A stretch of 60,000 bases of DNA from Acanthaster planci (GCF_001949145.1 NW_019091552.1:70645-130644), one strand, 5' to 3'. Shown: positions 23,906 to 36,770, numbered from the stretch's first letter. The notes: generated by a model not told the origin, from the sequence alone. A program made the numbers and translations.

Positions 23906-26900
23906 AAGTTGGCCCTACTCTCCCAAGAGAGCTCTGAACTACCCCATTCGAACTAGTTTGTAACAGGCCTACCCATTGTTACATTTTGCCTGCGGTCGTC
24001 TCTCACATTGCATCCATGATCTCGCAGAATCCTTTCATGTCAGAGGTTCCTTGTGCACCTAATTGCAAAAAAATGGCTATCAACCTGCGACTCTGCCCAA
24101 GGGCGTGGTTCCAAATGGTCGACTGGATAGTTCAATCACCCATCGTTAGGGCAATTGATCGCGCGAGTCCAACTATAGTTAACTATAGTCGTCGCTCGAA
24201 CGTGGCCTATGGAGCCACTGCAGTATATGGACCTTTCGATTAGGCTATAGCCAAAATACATGAGTCTTAGCATCTGTCCCAAGTATATAGAGAGGCATGT
24301 CTCTTGGTGCGGGCAAATCATGCGCAGTGCGGTTTGAAGAAAAATCTTAAAACAGTGCCGCTTTGATACTTGATGCAATGAAAATCGACATTATTCTCTG
24401 GCACCATGTCTCGCTGCTATGTAAAGTTGGGTCCCTCGAGCGTCTGCGAGGCTATCCCACCCATTTGAAATTGGTAAAGTTCCGTATAACCATGAAAAGC
24501 AATGAATAACAACGAAATCGTAGGCTTTGCTCGTGAAGTGATGCAGTGTCTGTATTTCCTGTTTCACTGAGGTCCAGTTTTTGGCTTTTATGATTAACTT
24601 TTTGTGGCCATCGTATTCGGTTTGGCGCCGTACCATTGTTTCTAAGATGTGGGTCATACGCAACAGGGCCAATTGATCTGTTTTTCTACATGGTTCTAGC
24701 TTTGGAGGGTCTAAAGCCGCTGAAGAAACTGAGTTTTCAGTAACTTGAAAAGTTTTCGCTTCAATAAACTTCACAATTGGAAACGCACCTTTAGCACAAT
24801 TTCCAGGAGAGTATCTAAATTCTCACAACATTCGTCAAAATCGACTACAGCTTAAATGTTCACGGATAATGCACGGATTTTCCGGGGGGGGAAGTACTTT
24901 TTCCAGGAGTAAAATTCTCCAGGAGGGGAAAAACCCATCACCAACAAACTGATAAAGCCTTTGTGGAAGTGGATAAATTTCGAAGTTTTTTCAATCAAAA
25001 GGGTGATTTTCAACCCCTTTCACCTCTTTATAGTTTCATTTCTTTTGCTGTTCGTCCTTTTCATTTTTCTACTGGGGGAGGAGGCAAGCGCCCCCTTGCC
25101 CCCTTACGCCAATAAGCTTTTTGCCCCCTTACTGAAAAACGACAAGACTGCTCCATATAACTTTGCTTTATACCGTTGATACGTAGCTCTCTTTAATTCA
25201 GTCGTTCAATAACACTGCCATTGCTGTGTGCCACATCGTTCTTCCAATGTTTGATTCACGATGCTGTGTATCCTGGACGTAAAATGGCAAGGATAGGTGA
25301 TAAATCAGTCTTGTGCCAGTAACAGGGAGAACGTATTTGAAGAATGACCAAGTAACTTTAATCTTGAAGTCATCAGAATCTGCAGGAGAAATCGATAATT
25401 ATTGACCAGTTTGCTGGAAGGTCTTTAAAAATACTCGTCGTATACGGTACCTTCTTTGTCTACAGACACACGTACGACATTTAACTTTAACGGTATATTT
25501 TATTAGCCGTTTACAGAATTTACAACCGAAAGAAATTGGTATTCTGAATTTACATTGCCAGTCCGAGCCAGTGCAAGACTTTCCAATTTACTAGTTTGGC
25601 CCCGGGTTAAAATAGTCGTTAAAATGGGTGTAGACTGCACTGGTATACTACACCACAACATTCTTCCGCCTGAAGGTATATCATAGTGCAAATTAGTCTG
25701 TCTGTGTTGGCGACGCTCTGGGCTTGACATCAGAACAAACAAAATGTGTGGAGCACCGAACGTGTGAAAGCAGAGACAGGTGTTTGAACTTGACGTGAAG
25801 GGTTTTAAGAAAATGTAGGAAGAAATTCACCAACCAAATAGGCACATCATTGCGGCGAATCTACAACGCGTTCATTTCGCATTGCGCACACTTGTACCAC
25901 AAAACGGTGGCATAATGAAGTGTTGAGTTTGGCATTTGTGTTGCTGAAGGGAGCCGCTTTAATATCCTGTCTGGTCTGAACCAGTAGGAAGTGCCTTTAC
26001 ATTTTTCTCCTGGCTCTTGGGATGTTTTTAAGCTTTTTTCTCCTTATGCAACGCTGGTGATGATGCTAAAGTGTTGCTCCAACACCGGAAATTAATTTGG
26101 AATAGATAGGTCTCGGAGCTTGGCGTTTTCGTGGAGTCCCTCGCAACCGCTGTACTTTCTGACGTACACCCACCGGCCGAAATTGTCTGTGAAGGGCACC
26201 ATTTGAAATGATTAAAGCAAGCTCAGGTATTGGATAATGTTGATAAATCTAGCGGTTGGGAAAACAGTTTTGCCGGGGATTTCTGAGGCCCGAAATTGCC
26301 TCGTCACGTGCGTGGTGCTTGCCGCCACACCGGCTCAGCGACGCACCGGCCCCATTAACGCAGCGTGAGAGTCATGTTTCATCACGCAGTCAAACCATTA
26401 GCTCGGGCAATCAACACGTTCATGTAAGTGCGTCCAACGCGTTACTGTGGCATTACTCTGGCTCGTTAACAGGTTGCTTGCCGGAATCGATAATGAGAGC
26501 TTGACAGAGAGTATAGGGAGGGAGGTTCTCCGACCAAACACTGGCTTTCAGAGGCCTGTTATCTGTTCATTTCCTGCGCGTAGATTCCGCGGCAGGTGAA
26601 TTTGTTGCTTTGATGACAGCCAATGATTCTTTTCTGTCAAGATCAAGGAATCAGTCAGAACTCACCTCCGAGTGGCCGACTTTAATCTTAGACTGAAAAG
26701 TACTAATTATCTGTATTTTGTTTCTTACAAATTTGCTGCTTGTCTCCCTGCAAAGTAGTTTGGTCGGTCACCGATCTTAATTTCACCAATTAAAACGATT
26801 TTTCATTAAATTATTGTGCGAAGAGTAATGGTCGCTCAATTTGAATAAACAAGCACATGAACATGTGTGAACTAGGCTTCCGAGGTTGTTGGTATTCTGT

Positions 26901-27200
26901 CCTTGGGTTTCAGTAACAATTAAAAGACAGTTCAAGCGGATATTTCAAACACACCGCACCCGTGCTACTGCCCAAGTTCCAACTCAGGTGTCCTATACCA
27001 CTGCTGAAAGAATCTCCGTGTGCAACAGAACAGAGAGACTGGAATCTCCAATAATCGTTCAACGTATCTGCAGATAGTCCCAGCTCAAGGGGTAGTCTCA
27101 CCATTGCTAGCATTACTCGCAGCTCCTCACCTGACGAAGTGGAGGTTGGAACCAAGAGTTGTGTTTTACTCCCCCTATGGAAGAGCAGGATCTGAGGGTT
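23906..27200. other. Unassigned sequence
   Basis: No gene recognised. The 127-codon minus-strand frame at 24391-24774 has no familiar motif. A perfect 18-bp palindrome 'actatagttaactatagt' lies at 24172-24189. G-rich or C-rich stretches lie at about 24883 and 25085-25130. Confidence 0.35.
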
Positions 27201-27407
27201 AACTGAGTCTTGGCACAATGCAAGCTGACTGAGTCTGAGCACATGAGAGCTGAATGAGTCTTAGCACTTGAGAGCTGAATGAGTCTTAGCACTTGAGAGC
27301 TGAATGAGTCTTAGCACTTGAGAGCTGAATGAGTCTTAGCACTTGAGAGCTGAATGAGTCTTAGCACTTGAGAGCTGACTGAGTCTGAGCACCTGAAGGC
27401 TGACAGA
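27201..27407. repeat. 25-bp minisatellite, about 8 units
   Basis: The unit is close to 'gagctgaatgagtcttagca' plus 'cttga'. The central five units (27247-27370) are nearly identical and the edge units are degenerate, the usual homogenised-centre pattern. Confidence 0.95.
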
Positions 27408-28860
27408 GTCCTAAAAATACTAGCACAGCAACCGAGTCTGGGCAGCTTAGAGTCATGCAATGAAATCATGCAAATATGGTATTTATGCTATGACTCAAGT
27501 GCAAAATTTAATAAGTGACACAAGTTACCATATACGATAGCAAACAAAGTTTAATACCAACCAATGCAATAAATCTTTGGTCTGAACTACAAAGTTACAT
27601 AATCCAAAGCAATTTATGACATATCAAAATTTCAAGTAGCAAGCTGTACCCTTTCTGACTGATAATGACATCTAAAAATAATTTTTACATCTAACCTTTG
27701 TGCATTAAATTCAGTAATTCTAAAGTTCCATGCTTTCCTGCCTAATATTCTTTTTCAGAGTCAAAGCAACATAATACGATTTTATATTATCAAAGAATTC
27801 CATGTTATGGACAACTTTCAGTGCAGTCATTCTGAATCAAATGAGACTCATCTATGTTTGTTGCAGCTTTCTGCGACACTTGTTTTTTGCTTCAGATATT
27901 TGTGACATCACTGCTAAAGACACTAGAACAAGATATTTATAAGTTGTCCAAAATAAGAAAGGAAAAGGGCATTATTTTGTTTTTGATAAAACTAACTACT
28001 TTCCTCATTTTAACTTCATACCGAGCAGGGCCGGAATATGGAACGCCAAGCTTATATGGAGGTGCTTTCCAGCGACACGGTAATGGCCACTCATGCCTTG
28101 GGCAGGTAGTACCAATGGAACATTGGTGCCCATTCAGGACATGTTGAGTGCTTAATTCGGGCCAGATACCGAGGCGAACTAATCCAACATGTACACGTGG
28201 GTCTAATACTACCGTTTGTTATGATCTGAACTGATTCTCTTTATGGACGTACGCTTTCAACAAATAGGCGGAATCGAATAAACCATTGTTATAAACCCAT
28301 GTTATAACCCATAACAATTGATTTGGTGTTCAATTATTGGACTCCAGGTATAAAGGCTCCTGGCTAACCACTGCGCAAGTCTCGTTGCTCAGAACAGTGA
28401 GAGCACAAGATTAAGAATGCGCGTTGAGTCATGGAATGTGACAGTCACATTTGTCACCATTTCTAATGGCATTATAGCCAGTGTCTTGCGTTTTCCATCG
28501 TAATTTGTGCTGTCAGCTCTCGAACGATTCTCAACCAATCATTACAACCTTAAAGACAACCTATGCTCGTCTGTATTCGTTAAATTTCCCTTCCACTTCT
28601 ATTAGTCAAATAAAAAAAGTTAACTCCATCAAGGTTGTGTCTATGTTGCAAGATAGGTCCTTGAGGAACGATTGATTTGAAAAAAAAGATTGTCAGTCAT
28701 AACGATGTCAGTGTTTCACTCCCAGCGATTTTTTTCTCGTGAAGGATAGCGAATTAAGTTGAGTGCAGCTCAATTTGATTAGAGGAGCCCCGTCTTGAGA
28801 AGCACGTGTGTCAAGACAGCATAGAGCAGACATGTATGTGAATGGGAGAGTCTAAAGCGC
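27408..28860. other. Unassigned sequence
   Basis: No gene recognised. Two acceptor-like sites ('tatgtttgttgcag' near 27866 and 'ttttttgcttcag' near 27895) lie in an AT-rich region without a supported exon. Confidence 0.35.
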
Positions 28861-29011
28861 CAAACTTAAAACCAAAATGGCTGTTCATTATGTGCGAAGT
28901 ACAGCATGCAGCAAGTGTGTGCTAATTGTCCATGTGCCCTGACGCATAACCCACCATTTTGGTTCCAACAATCGAAACACTCAGTCGCAGCTGAGGCGTA
29001 GAGTTGTAAAT
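28861..29011 (-). repeat. Dispersed repeat, inverted pair member 2
   Basis: This is the reverse-complement partner of 23770-23905, sharing blocks such as 'ccattttggttccaacaat' and 'gtgtgctaattgtccatgtg'. Confidence 0.85.
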
Positions 29012-30550
29012 AGCCCAGGGTCTTTTAAATTTCCATATTTTCAGTCTCAGATCTGGAATAATAACGCAATGGTGCCATTTTGCAGTGTCCATGTTGTTTT
29101 CAAGTCTTTCAAGCCATTTTCAAGACGTTATATATATTTCTTTTTGTCTTCATTTCGGCTGTCTCGACAGATATTTTTTCAAGCACTCGTGATGGTAATT
29201 CGCAAGTATAGTTGGAATTGGGAAAGGAAGTCCACTGTTGTCTCGTAACGTTACTCGACTTGCCTTAAAAGCCGAATTGTATTTGATTGATGCGAAGCGC
29301 AGGCCTTGTCAATTACGTCAAAGACGTTGAGGACCATATTCTGTTGGTTAAGAATTGTAAGAATGCCACATGATTTGTCGTTGATTCTCTTAATGTCTTG
29401 TGGCTCGCTCAAACTCTATTAGCAAGTGGGCCATTGTGTATCATCGATTCAACCTAGTCCTTATCCCAAACACGAAATGCATGTAGTTTGTGGCGTATCT
29501 TTAATTGGGCTGGTATTGTGGAATAAACCAAAACATGGGCGTGGGTTCAACAGACGTTTCTCATTTCAAATATTAGACAGAGGGACTCGCTATTATCTCG
29601 TGAATATTGGTACATTCGAAGGCAATATTTAGTTATTTATTTAGCTCATGTCACTGAGAAAAACTCTATTGTCCTCTGTGACATCTTGTCGAAAGGTGTA
29701 CGACATTGCAACATATCAGATTGTCGGTCCTCTAGGGAGGTAGACGAAGATTTAGATTGAGATTTAAATCCTTAACCTTCGACCTCTTGAAAGATTACAC
29801 ATGGGGGTTTCCAAAATGCAACTATCTTAAAATGCTTGAAAAAAAAGTGAAAGTGAAAAAAGAGCGAATTGATCTTGCATATTGTTTTTGCTTTGTGGTG
29901 AAAAAGTAAGAAGTCCCAGCACGCAAAAGTTATTCATAAAACTCATTTATACGAAATTGGATGTTGAAATTGTACAAGAAAGATTCCCAGACGCAGACTC
30001 AGCACAAGTAATGGCAACCGCGGGTAGAAAGTAAAATTAATGACCCCCCCGATGGACGGCAAATACAGCATGTTGTCATGGCCTAGAATCAATTCCACTT
30101 CAGGGTTTAATTTCCCTGGTGACTAAGGAGATTCGAAATCCCAAAAATTACTTTGGCCCGGCACGCTGACATTGCACTCCCCAGAGATCTTGCCAAAAGT
30201 CAACATCTGGGGAAATAGCACGGAAACTGGTTTTGCCCTTTAGTTATCGTAAGCGCTGTCCATTACCCAACGTCACCTTATGGCATTCCACAAACGGCTC
30301 GAGCCGAGACTAGAATCGTGCCGTATATACGCATGCGTGGGGGAGTGTTATCACTGAAAATGCGCGCGCGCCCTGGCAAATAAAGCCAGCCTACCGGAAA
30401 TCTCGTCATGCTCGTGGGAGTTACATCCGCCCGTCCGTACAACCAGAAAAGTCTATAAGTCTCGGCACAAACTGCCTCTTGACAGATCTGTAAAGGAGAC
30501 AGTGAGGTTGTCATTATCTGGCCTCTGCAAGGAAGCAAGTTCGTGACAAC
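29012..30550. other. Unassigned; upstream region of the peptide exon
   Basis: No gene recognised. The last 300 bases are richer in CpG and hold a palindromic 'acgcatgcgt' (30329-30338) and a 'gcgcgcgcgcc' stretch near 30363. These are the kind of motifs found near promoters, though function is only inferred. Confidence 0.35.
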
Positions 30551-30558
30551 AGTAGGCC

Positions 30559-30593
30559 TATATAAAATCGTTCTCGGCAACACCTACATTCAC
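30559..30593 (+). promoter_or_regulatory. TATA box and initiator-like site
   Basis: TATATAAAA starts at 30559. A pyrimidine-flanked 'attcac' places an initiator A at about 30592, some 33 bases downstream, which is near normal core-promoter spacing. The next ATG on this strand is at 30788 and opens the secreted-peptide frame. Confidence 0.55.
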
Positions 30594-30787
30594 GAGATTG
30601 GGAACCTACTTTCGTCGTCAACACCTAGTTGCGATACCAGTTACACGCTGCTGGGTGAAAACTAAAGACAAACACGATCGCTTGAGACACATTGTCAGCT
30701 CCAAACACCAGCACTGTGACTGTATTAACTTCAAAACCGTACACACTCTCAGGAGTCTTGTTTGTGTTTATTCCCCCCCTACGCAGA

Positions 30788-30954
30788 ATGTTACCGGCTG
30801 CGAAGCATTTGACGTACTGGCTGCTGGTCACGTTACTGGTGGTGTGCCTAGCAAGGAACTGTGCAGGGGGTGGGTGCCCCCCGCCACCTATCAACTGTGA
30901 AGGCAGAAATGCTGGCGAGATGCGGTGGGGGAAAAGGGCACTTATAGATGGCAG
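30788..30954 (+). CDS. Candidate secreted neuropeptide precursor, exon 1 (partial)
   Basis: It probably encodes the start of a secreted, amidated peptide precursor. The first ATG after the TATA box (A at -3) opens 55 whole codons. Residues 1-7 carry K and H, and residues 8-22 (LTYWLLVTLLVVCLA) form a signal-peptide core. C30 and C37 bracket a proline-rich CPPPPINC segment. Residues 44-50 read EMRWGKR: a glycine amide donor followed by a dibasic site, which would release an MRW-amide C-terminus. ALIDG follows, then the frame enters CAG/GTAAGT at 30955, a phase-2 donor; without splicing it stops at once. Luqin-type peptides of echinoderms are known to end in RWamide, but the residues before MRW do not fit the family and the cysteines are on the wrong side, so I give no symbol. 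Exon 2 was not identified. It could also be another secreted protein's first exon or a coincidence. Confidence 0.5.
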
Positions 30955-30960
30955 GTAAGT
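30952..30960 (+). other. Splice donor of the peptide exon
   Basis: CAG/GTAAGT is a full consensus match to the U1 snRNA-pairing site. The exon would end at 30954 with two bases of a split codon (phase 2). Confidence 0.55.
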
Positions 30961-33756
30961 CTCTATGAATTCCAGTTTATTCCACCGTGATGACATCCTT
31001 ACACGTCTTATTATGAGGTTGGAAATACTCTTTAGTGTTTGCAACCGACGCAGTAAGGGTAAAATAATGATCAAATAGATTGTCCAGTTGATATGTTCTG
31101 TTTTGACTGATCAGCCCTGTTTTCTGAGGGGGAGGGGACACATGCCCTAAAAAGACCTCGACATTATTAGTCTTGAACTGGGGCTATAGATAAAATTAAT
31201 ACAATCCAGAGATAGCATATACCAAAAGGGTCAACATACAGTAAGTTCAAGAAGTTAATTGTTGCCAACGCCAATTACTTCTTTTGCTCCACCAAAGCCT
31301 CACGATACATACACTGAAAGCACTCGAACGCATCGCAACGAGTCTCGATGCATTTTCCCTTTGCTGTTATCACTGTAAAAATGTCCGTACCATGCCCTGA
31401 CGAAGCGTTGAATATGGGCCTTGTGCCAATTTACGAGATATCCACAAAAAATACGCTCATTAGGGGGCGTTGGGGGTGCTTGAGTCCCTACCTGGATGTT
31501 GAATGAAAACCCTTTTTCTGAAAAACGAAGATTCAATAAAGCATCTTAAACTTTCTGTTTGTGTGTGTGTGTGTGGGGGGGACTTGAGCATCGAGAGCTA
31601 TTGTTTTTTTGGGGAGGGGGAGTAAGCTTTCCCTAAATTTTAGCCCCTTCCATAAACGACATATCCTGGGTGTGCCATTGGTTAGGCAAGCCAGCGTGAG
31701 ATACAAGTCAACATTTTCGTTGGAGTTAATTGGCCGATCTCCTTACGTCACTCGACGTTATTATTTTTGAAATTGATCTCCAGCTCATCAGAATTGCTTA
31801 CACATTCAAGTAAACACATCCCGCGAAATCACGGCTTCGTGTCAATCAAATTTTAAAGTAACTTTCCCACAGTCTACATAATTACTTTTGGGTACGCAAA
31901 CACAAAATGGAGGTTTTGGTTGTATTCTTATATTTTAAACAGGAAAAAAGTATTCGACCAAAAAATCTGTTTTCAAGCTCGCATTTTTGTCTTAGGATGC
32001 TAGCCTAAGAGTGACCTCTGCGTACTTGTAAGAACACTGAAAATCCTACGGACATGATAAATTCTCTCTGACATTGCTTGGCATTACCTGATCAGTTTAA
32101 TAAATTACAGCTCAAGGGTACTAAAAGGACAGAAAACTTTAAAACCCTTTTCGCGAGCTCCGAAGGGTTCCCGGCCGCAAGCATGCGCAAAACTTTCCCA
32201 GAATGTGCATGAATTTATATTTATACATAATCCTCGAGGGAGAAAATCCTCTCAGATAGAACTGCTGCTGGCCATCTTGGGCTTATTTGTTAATAAAAAA
32301 ACATACCGACAACGCTGTGTTTTTCCATCTCTCATCGAAATGAATCATGTCTCGCCTGTTTTGTCAGAAAAAAATCAACCAGTTTGAAATTAATGTTTCC
32401 TTTATGCATTTCCCGCTCCTTTTAATCCCACGACTGAGTCGGACACTCGTAAAACACGTTCAATTCGTACAGACAAACAGCAAATCTGTCTAGGAAGTAG
32501 AGAAAAACTGTTTAGAAACATTGACACATAATATGGGCATACGTATGTTTACCTTAGCGGCATTCATATATTTTGCAGAAATTCTCTGACTTAAAATACT
32601 TGACCGTCCGTTTCATCCAACTCGGACTTGATATTCAACAGAGTACCCGATCGAGCGGATCATTCGATCAGAGCATTTCTTTTCAGCAATGTCATTAGGA
32701 GTTGATGCTGTCGAAGGAAAAGTATAAATTGAATGACACAAAATTGACATTGACAAAATTCTCTGTTTCGTGATTATACTTGATTGCGTTCGTCGGTCAC
32801 GCACCGTAGAACATTAATTTAAAAACAGTCTCGAAAATGCATAATGAGATGGGCACATTGCTACATGTTTATCGTTGTCCACAAGAGGAAAATGTAGCGG
32901 ACGAAGTAACTGTGTTTTCTTTAAAATGAATCGCTTGGTGGTGGAGTTTTCTCAATCGGAAGTCCATATTTTCCAATGAGGATAAATTCCCAAATACTTT
33001 GTTAGAACACCGAGACAAAACCAAGTAAGCAATGGGACAGAATGAGGGATATGAGAGTAAGATGAGGATGGGATTGTATTGAAAGGGTAAAAAAAGGCTG
33101 TTGCGTATAGACAGAAAGAAAAACGGTAGACCTTCGACTTCAGCTTTGATACTTCCCCGGTGACGTTATCTGTGACAACTCTGTGCTTACATTTTTAGCT
33201 TGTGTTTTATTCTGAGCGTGCTGGGGGGATCTTTCAAAACACGTGAACTCGCCTTCAGGCCAGTGAATCTTCTACTGTGGCCCTCATGACTGTATCAGCT
33301 GAAATTTGAAATCCTTGGGGCTGTTTCGTTTGAGAGAGGCATGCATGGCAGTAAGGTTCGGTCGCCAGATTGGACTCTTACCTAGGAACTTGGCGACCTA
33401 CATATTAAGAGCGCGGAAAAAGTCTTGTTGTGCCAGGTTGACCTTTGGTGTGCACATAGAATCCAGCCAGATTAACTCACGTGCATTATTTGGATTGCCC
33501 AGTCAAAGTTTACTGTGGAACCTTGTTATGGCATCATGGCATCTCTTACTACAGCAATAAATATGCTTGTATGCAAATAATTCATCGATGAATCGACGAT
33601 GAATCGATGAAGTGAAACAAACCTGGAAAAAGCGATATTTTCCGATCTGGGGTTTTTGCGCTATTTAGGTAAATTCGATTCAAGGAACAGATTGTTTACT
33701 TTCGTAATTCGTAAACAAACATTTTACACAAAAAGCTCGGTCTCTTGGTTTTTTGT
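30961..33756. other. Unassigned; presumed intron of the peptide gene
   Basis: No second exon could be fixed. A GT/G-run dispersed repeat lies at 31561-31682. An NRF1-like 'gcatgcgca' lies at 32181. Acceptor-like sites at about 31873, 32578 and 33198 open only short frames without cysteine pairs or peptide signatures. Confidence 0.35.
31561..31682 (+). repeat. GT/G-run dispersed repeat, copy 1
   Basis: (GT)n runs into a G run, then 'acttgagcatc', and ends 'atatcctgggtgtgccatt'. It matches 56304-56396 in order and strand, with a diverged middle. Confidence 0.65.
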
Positions 33757-34232
33757 TCTCATAAAGTGACAAAAACCTCCTCGGTACCAGGGCAAAAATA
33801 GACACTAAACACAGCTCTGGTAGGGTCACGCTGCGAGTGTTTGCATGCGTGCGAACGATATTGAACATGGACACCTGCTAGGCTGGGCGCATGCTGAATT
33901 TAACAAAACGAAATCCTTTTTTTTTCGTGCGAATATAATCTCACGAAGTGACAAAAACTGTATTACACGGGGGAAAGTAAGACCTCCAAATTTTACAGTC
34001 TTACGAAGTGAAAAATAACTTGTTAATGAATTACTGTTTAATTAACACAACAAATCTACAAATTAGTGTAGATAAGCATTTTTCAAACCTTACTTTGCAT
34101 GTCTATGCCAAAAACTACCCAGTCTGTTAAACAAAAGTGGTCGAAAATGTAGGATGAAATAAGTCATATTTGAAAACCCGTTTTTCTCTGATGTCTGTTT
34201 GCCACGATAGGGAGTTTTTGTCACTTCGTGCG
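33757..34232. repeat. Cluster of 'acgaagtgacaaaaac' motifs
   Basis: Near-identical 16-mers lie at 33761-33776 ('ataaagtgacaaaaac'), 33943-33958 (exact) and 34003-34013 (partial). One exact inverted copy is at 34215-34230. The outer exact pair could be the ends of a MITE of about 290 bp, but the inner repeats do not fit that simply. Confidence 0.5.
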
Positions 34233-36770
34233 ATCATCGTCGAATTAATAGTAACACCTATAAAGAATGAGTTGACGAGTGACTGAAGGAATGTTCCATT
34301 CCACGAAATGGAAATGGAATTCCTTCCGAACGTTCTATCCCACTAGGCAAGAATTGATTAATACGTTTGACTCTGAATGAAAATATTCCCTCCACTGTAA
34401 GAATACGAAGCATGTAATAGTTCTGTTGTATAATTCTAAATATGAATTATGACAGTGTCATGCCTTAAGACAAATAACGTATGGACACGTGGTCAACGAC
34501 CCGCCAATCAGATAACGGGGATTAATTTCGAGGTTGTATAATATATTATACCAATCCTTTCTTTTTTAAAACAGTTCATTCTTGGTAAGCAGCATGTCCG
34601 AATTTCACAAACGTGGTCCTAAAAGCGTGATTAAGGCATCATATTACAAAGGCTGGGCGTGAAAAGAAAAAAAAGTAAAAAGAAATTACACCTTAGACAT
34701 CAATAATGTTCCTTAGGGTAAAGTTTAAGAGTAAGGCAGAAACTGTCCAAGTTACAAGATTTGTTAAAAAGGGTAGTCTCAACAACAGATGTTGCAGGGT
34801 AATCGGTCAGTTGGTTTTAATCCGGCCTCGTGACTTCGTAAATCCAGAACCGGGCTGAGATTAACCTCTGAAGAGCAGTCACAGACGACAAAACCCGGAA
34901 ATGATTGACGGAGAACTATCAACTAAAGTTGTTGGAAAGTAAAGCAAATGTCGACCTGCCCAGTGCCCGAGGGTTATTTGCTCTCGTCGAGTGCTACTCT
35001 CACACGGAAAGTGGATATGACACCTAAACGTAGATGTCTCTTTGAATAAATATTACTCGGTTAACTAAGGCGATTGTATGGACAGCAACACGGTCTCTTC
35101 TAATTTCGATTCCAAAGAACGCGTACCAAGGGACCAATTTATCCAGTGGATTTTACACCAAAGCTGCAGATTTAACGCCAAGAGCAAAACAAGTCCAGTA
35201 ATTTCTTTTACCATCAAGGGCTCCCCGTCTGCGCCCAGGCCTGCTTGTATGAATTTCTGATTGATTGGGTGATCGGATTTTTTTTTTATCAAATTTGGCT
35301 TCATCCCGAGAGGAATTCATGCATGCAGCGCTGCCGCAATTTCGCCCGGTGGGATAGTAATACAATTTTGCATGGTCATAAAGGGAAATTGAAAAAATGA
35401 AAATTGTGAGATTTTTGCTTGGTTCTATTTTCAAAGAATGAGTGTGTTCGATCATTAATCTAACTTTTAGATTTGTTTATTGTACAAGCAAAAATAAACT
35501 GCATTGTTGAGTGAACTATGTATACAATAGTTCCGGTCATTGACACCAAAAATACTTGAACAAGGGCCGCATACACCAACCCTCAAATAAAAACACTACT
35601 ATAACCTACAATATAAGGAGATAAAAACAGACAGTACAGCTAGGTACCAATTAAAATATACTCACGATATTTCAGACAATGTAATCGTGCCTCTCAAGAT
35701 ACGTCATCGGAAAACATCTGTTCAGTTATAAGGACCGTCATAATCTGGTTGCAGATATTGTGCGCAGCTGAAACGCACCGGAAATTCAGCGGTTTGCCTG
35801 ACACTGCACCTGGGACCTAACCCCTTCCACAGTTAATACTTTGTCGGTTCACTGCAATAAAATCCTGGCGACGCCCATGTTTAAAGACCAAGAGTCCAAT
35901 ATTGCAGGTTCTTATTCAGTACAGCATTAAATATTCATATCATTTCACAGGTGATTTCGACGGCCGAGGACCGACTTCAGTTTAAAAAGGTGACACTTTT
36001 AAAATAACATGGCACCCGTTTGAGTTATTTTACTGCACAGTTTCTAAGAAATACAGAGAATGGACATACCTGCAAAAGTTTCAATAGTGGGATGAGCCTT
36101 AACAGTTTCTAAGCAAAGTAAAGCACCCAATACTCGGTGCTCTTAGGAGAACCATTAAAAAAATTACCCCCAAAAAAGTTCCATTGGTTGAAACCTGGCG
36201 TCCAGCTCCTGTTTACTGGTCCACTCGCCAACTAGATCAAATCTCACTCTTCGCGTGTATCTTCACCGGACTCGAGATATTAAAATAAAAATCTTTCCAA
36301 CGCAAAATTCTAGCGAATACCTGCATCTTCAGGACGGTACTCGATGTCACTTCCACTGGAGACTTAAAACCCAGGCTCAAATCCTGAAGATTGGACAAAT
36401 TATAAACTGTGTGGAGAAATTCTAACTGATTTCTCATTAAAAACAATACTGCCTTTACACTGCTCTCGTAAAACCGGATGTGTTACATTCCAGAGAATTC
36501 ATTTTAACGAACTCAGTATGAATTTCTTCCACACGCATTGCTCTTCCTCAAATATTTTTTTCACAAAAAACAGGAAAAAACGCGCTTTTAAATTGATTAT
36601 AACATAATCAAATTTCCCAGCATTTTGTATTTCTTCAGCTTGAAAGAGCATTGGGCGTTGCCACGACGATGGTATTTTGCTGGATGCGTTTTATTTGATA
36701 AGTCTTATCAGAGAAAATTAGTGTGTACATAAAATACTGGCAGTTGATGTGGACCAGCATACGTAGGTTT
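34233..36770. other. Unassigned sequence
   Basis: No gene recognised. An imperfect foldback of 'ggaatgttccattcc' type lies at 34285-34328, and a perfect 16-bp AT palindrome 'gtataatatattatac' at 34536-34551. The 79-codon minus-strand frame at 35065-35304 is not recognised. Confidence 0.35.

Noticed and set aside
24391-24774. 127-codon minus-strand frame as a gene
   Set aside because: No recognisable domain, splice context or promoter; length is within chance.
30598-30900. Overlapping plus-strand frames across the peptide exon
   Set aside because: They begin at non-ATG codons; the first true ATG after the TATA box is at 30788 in the signal-peptide frame.
30625-31074. 149-codon minus-strand frame over the peptide exon
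   Set aside because: It is antisense to the exon with the promoter, signal peptide and donor, starts without ATG, and has no motif of its own.
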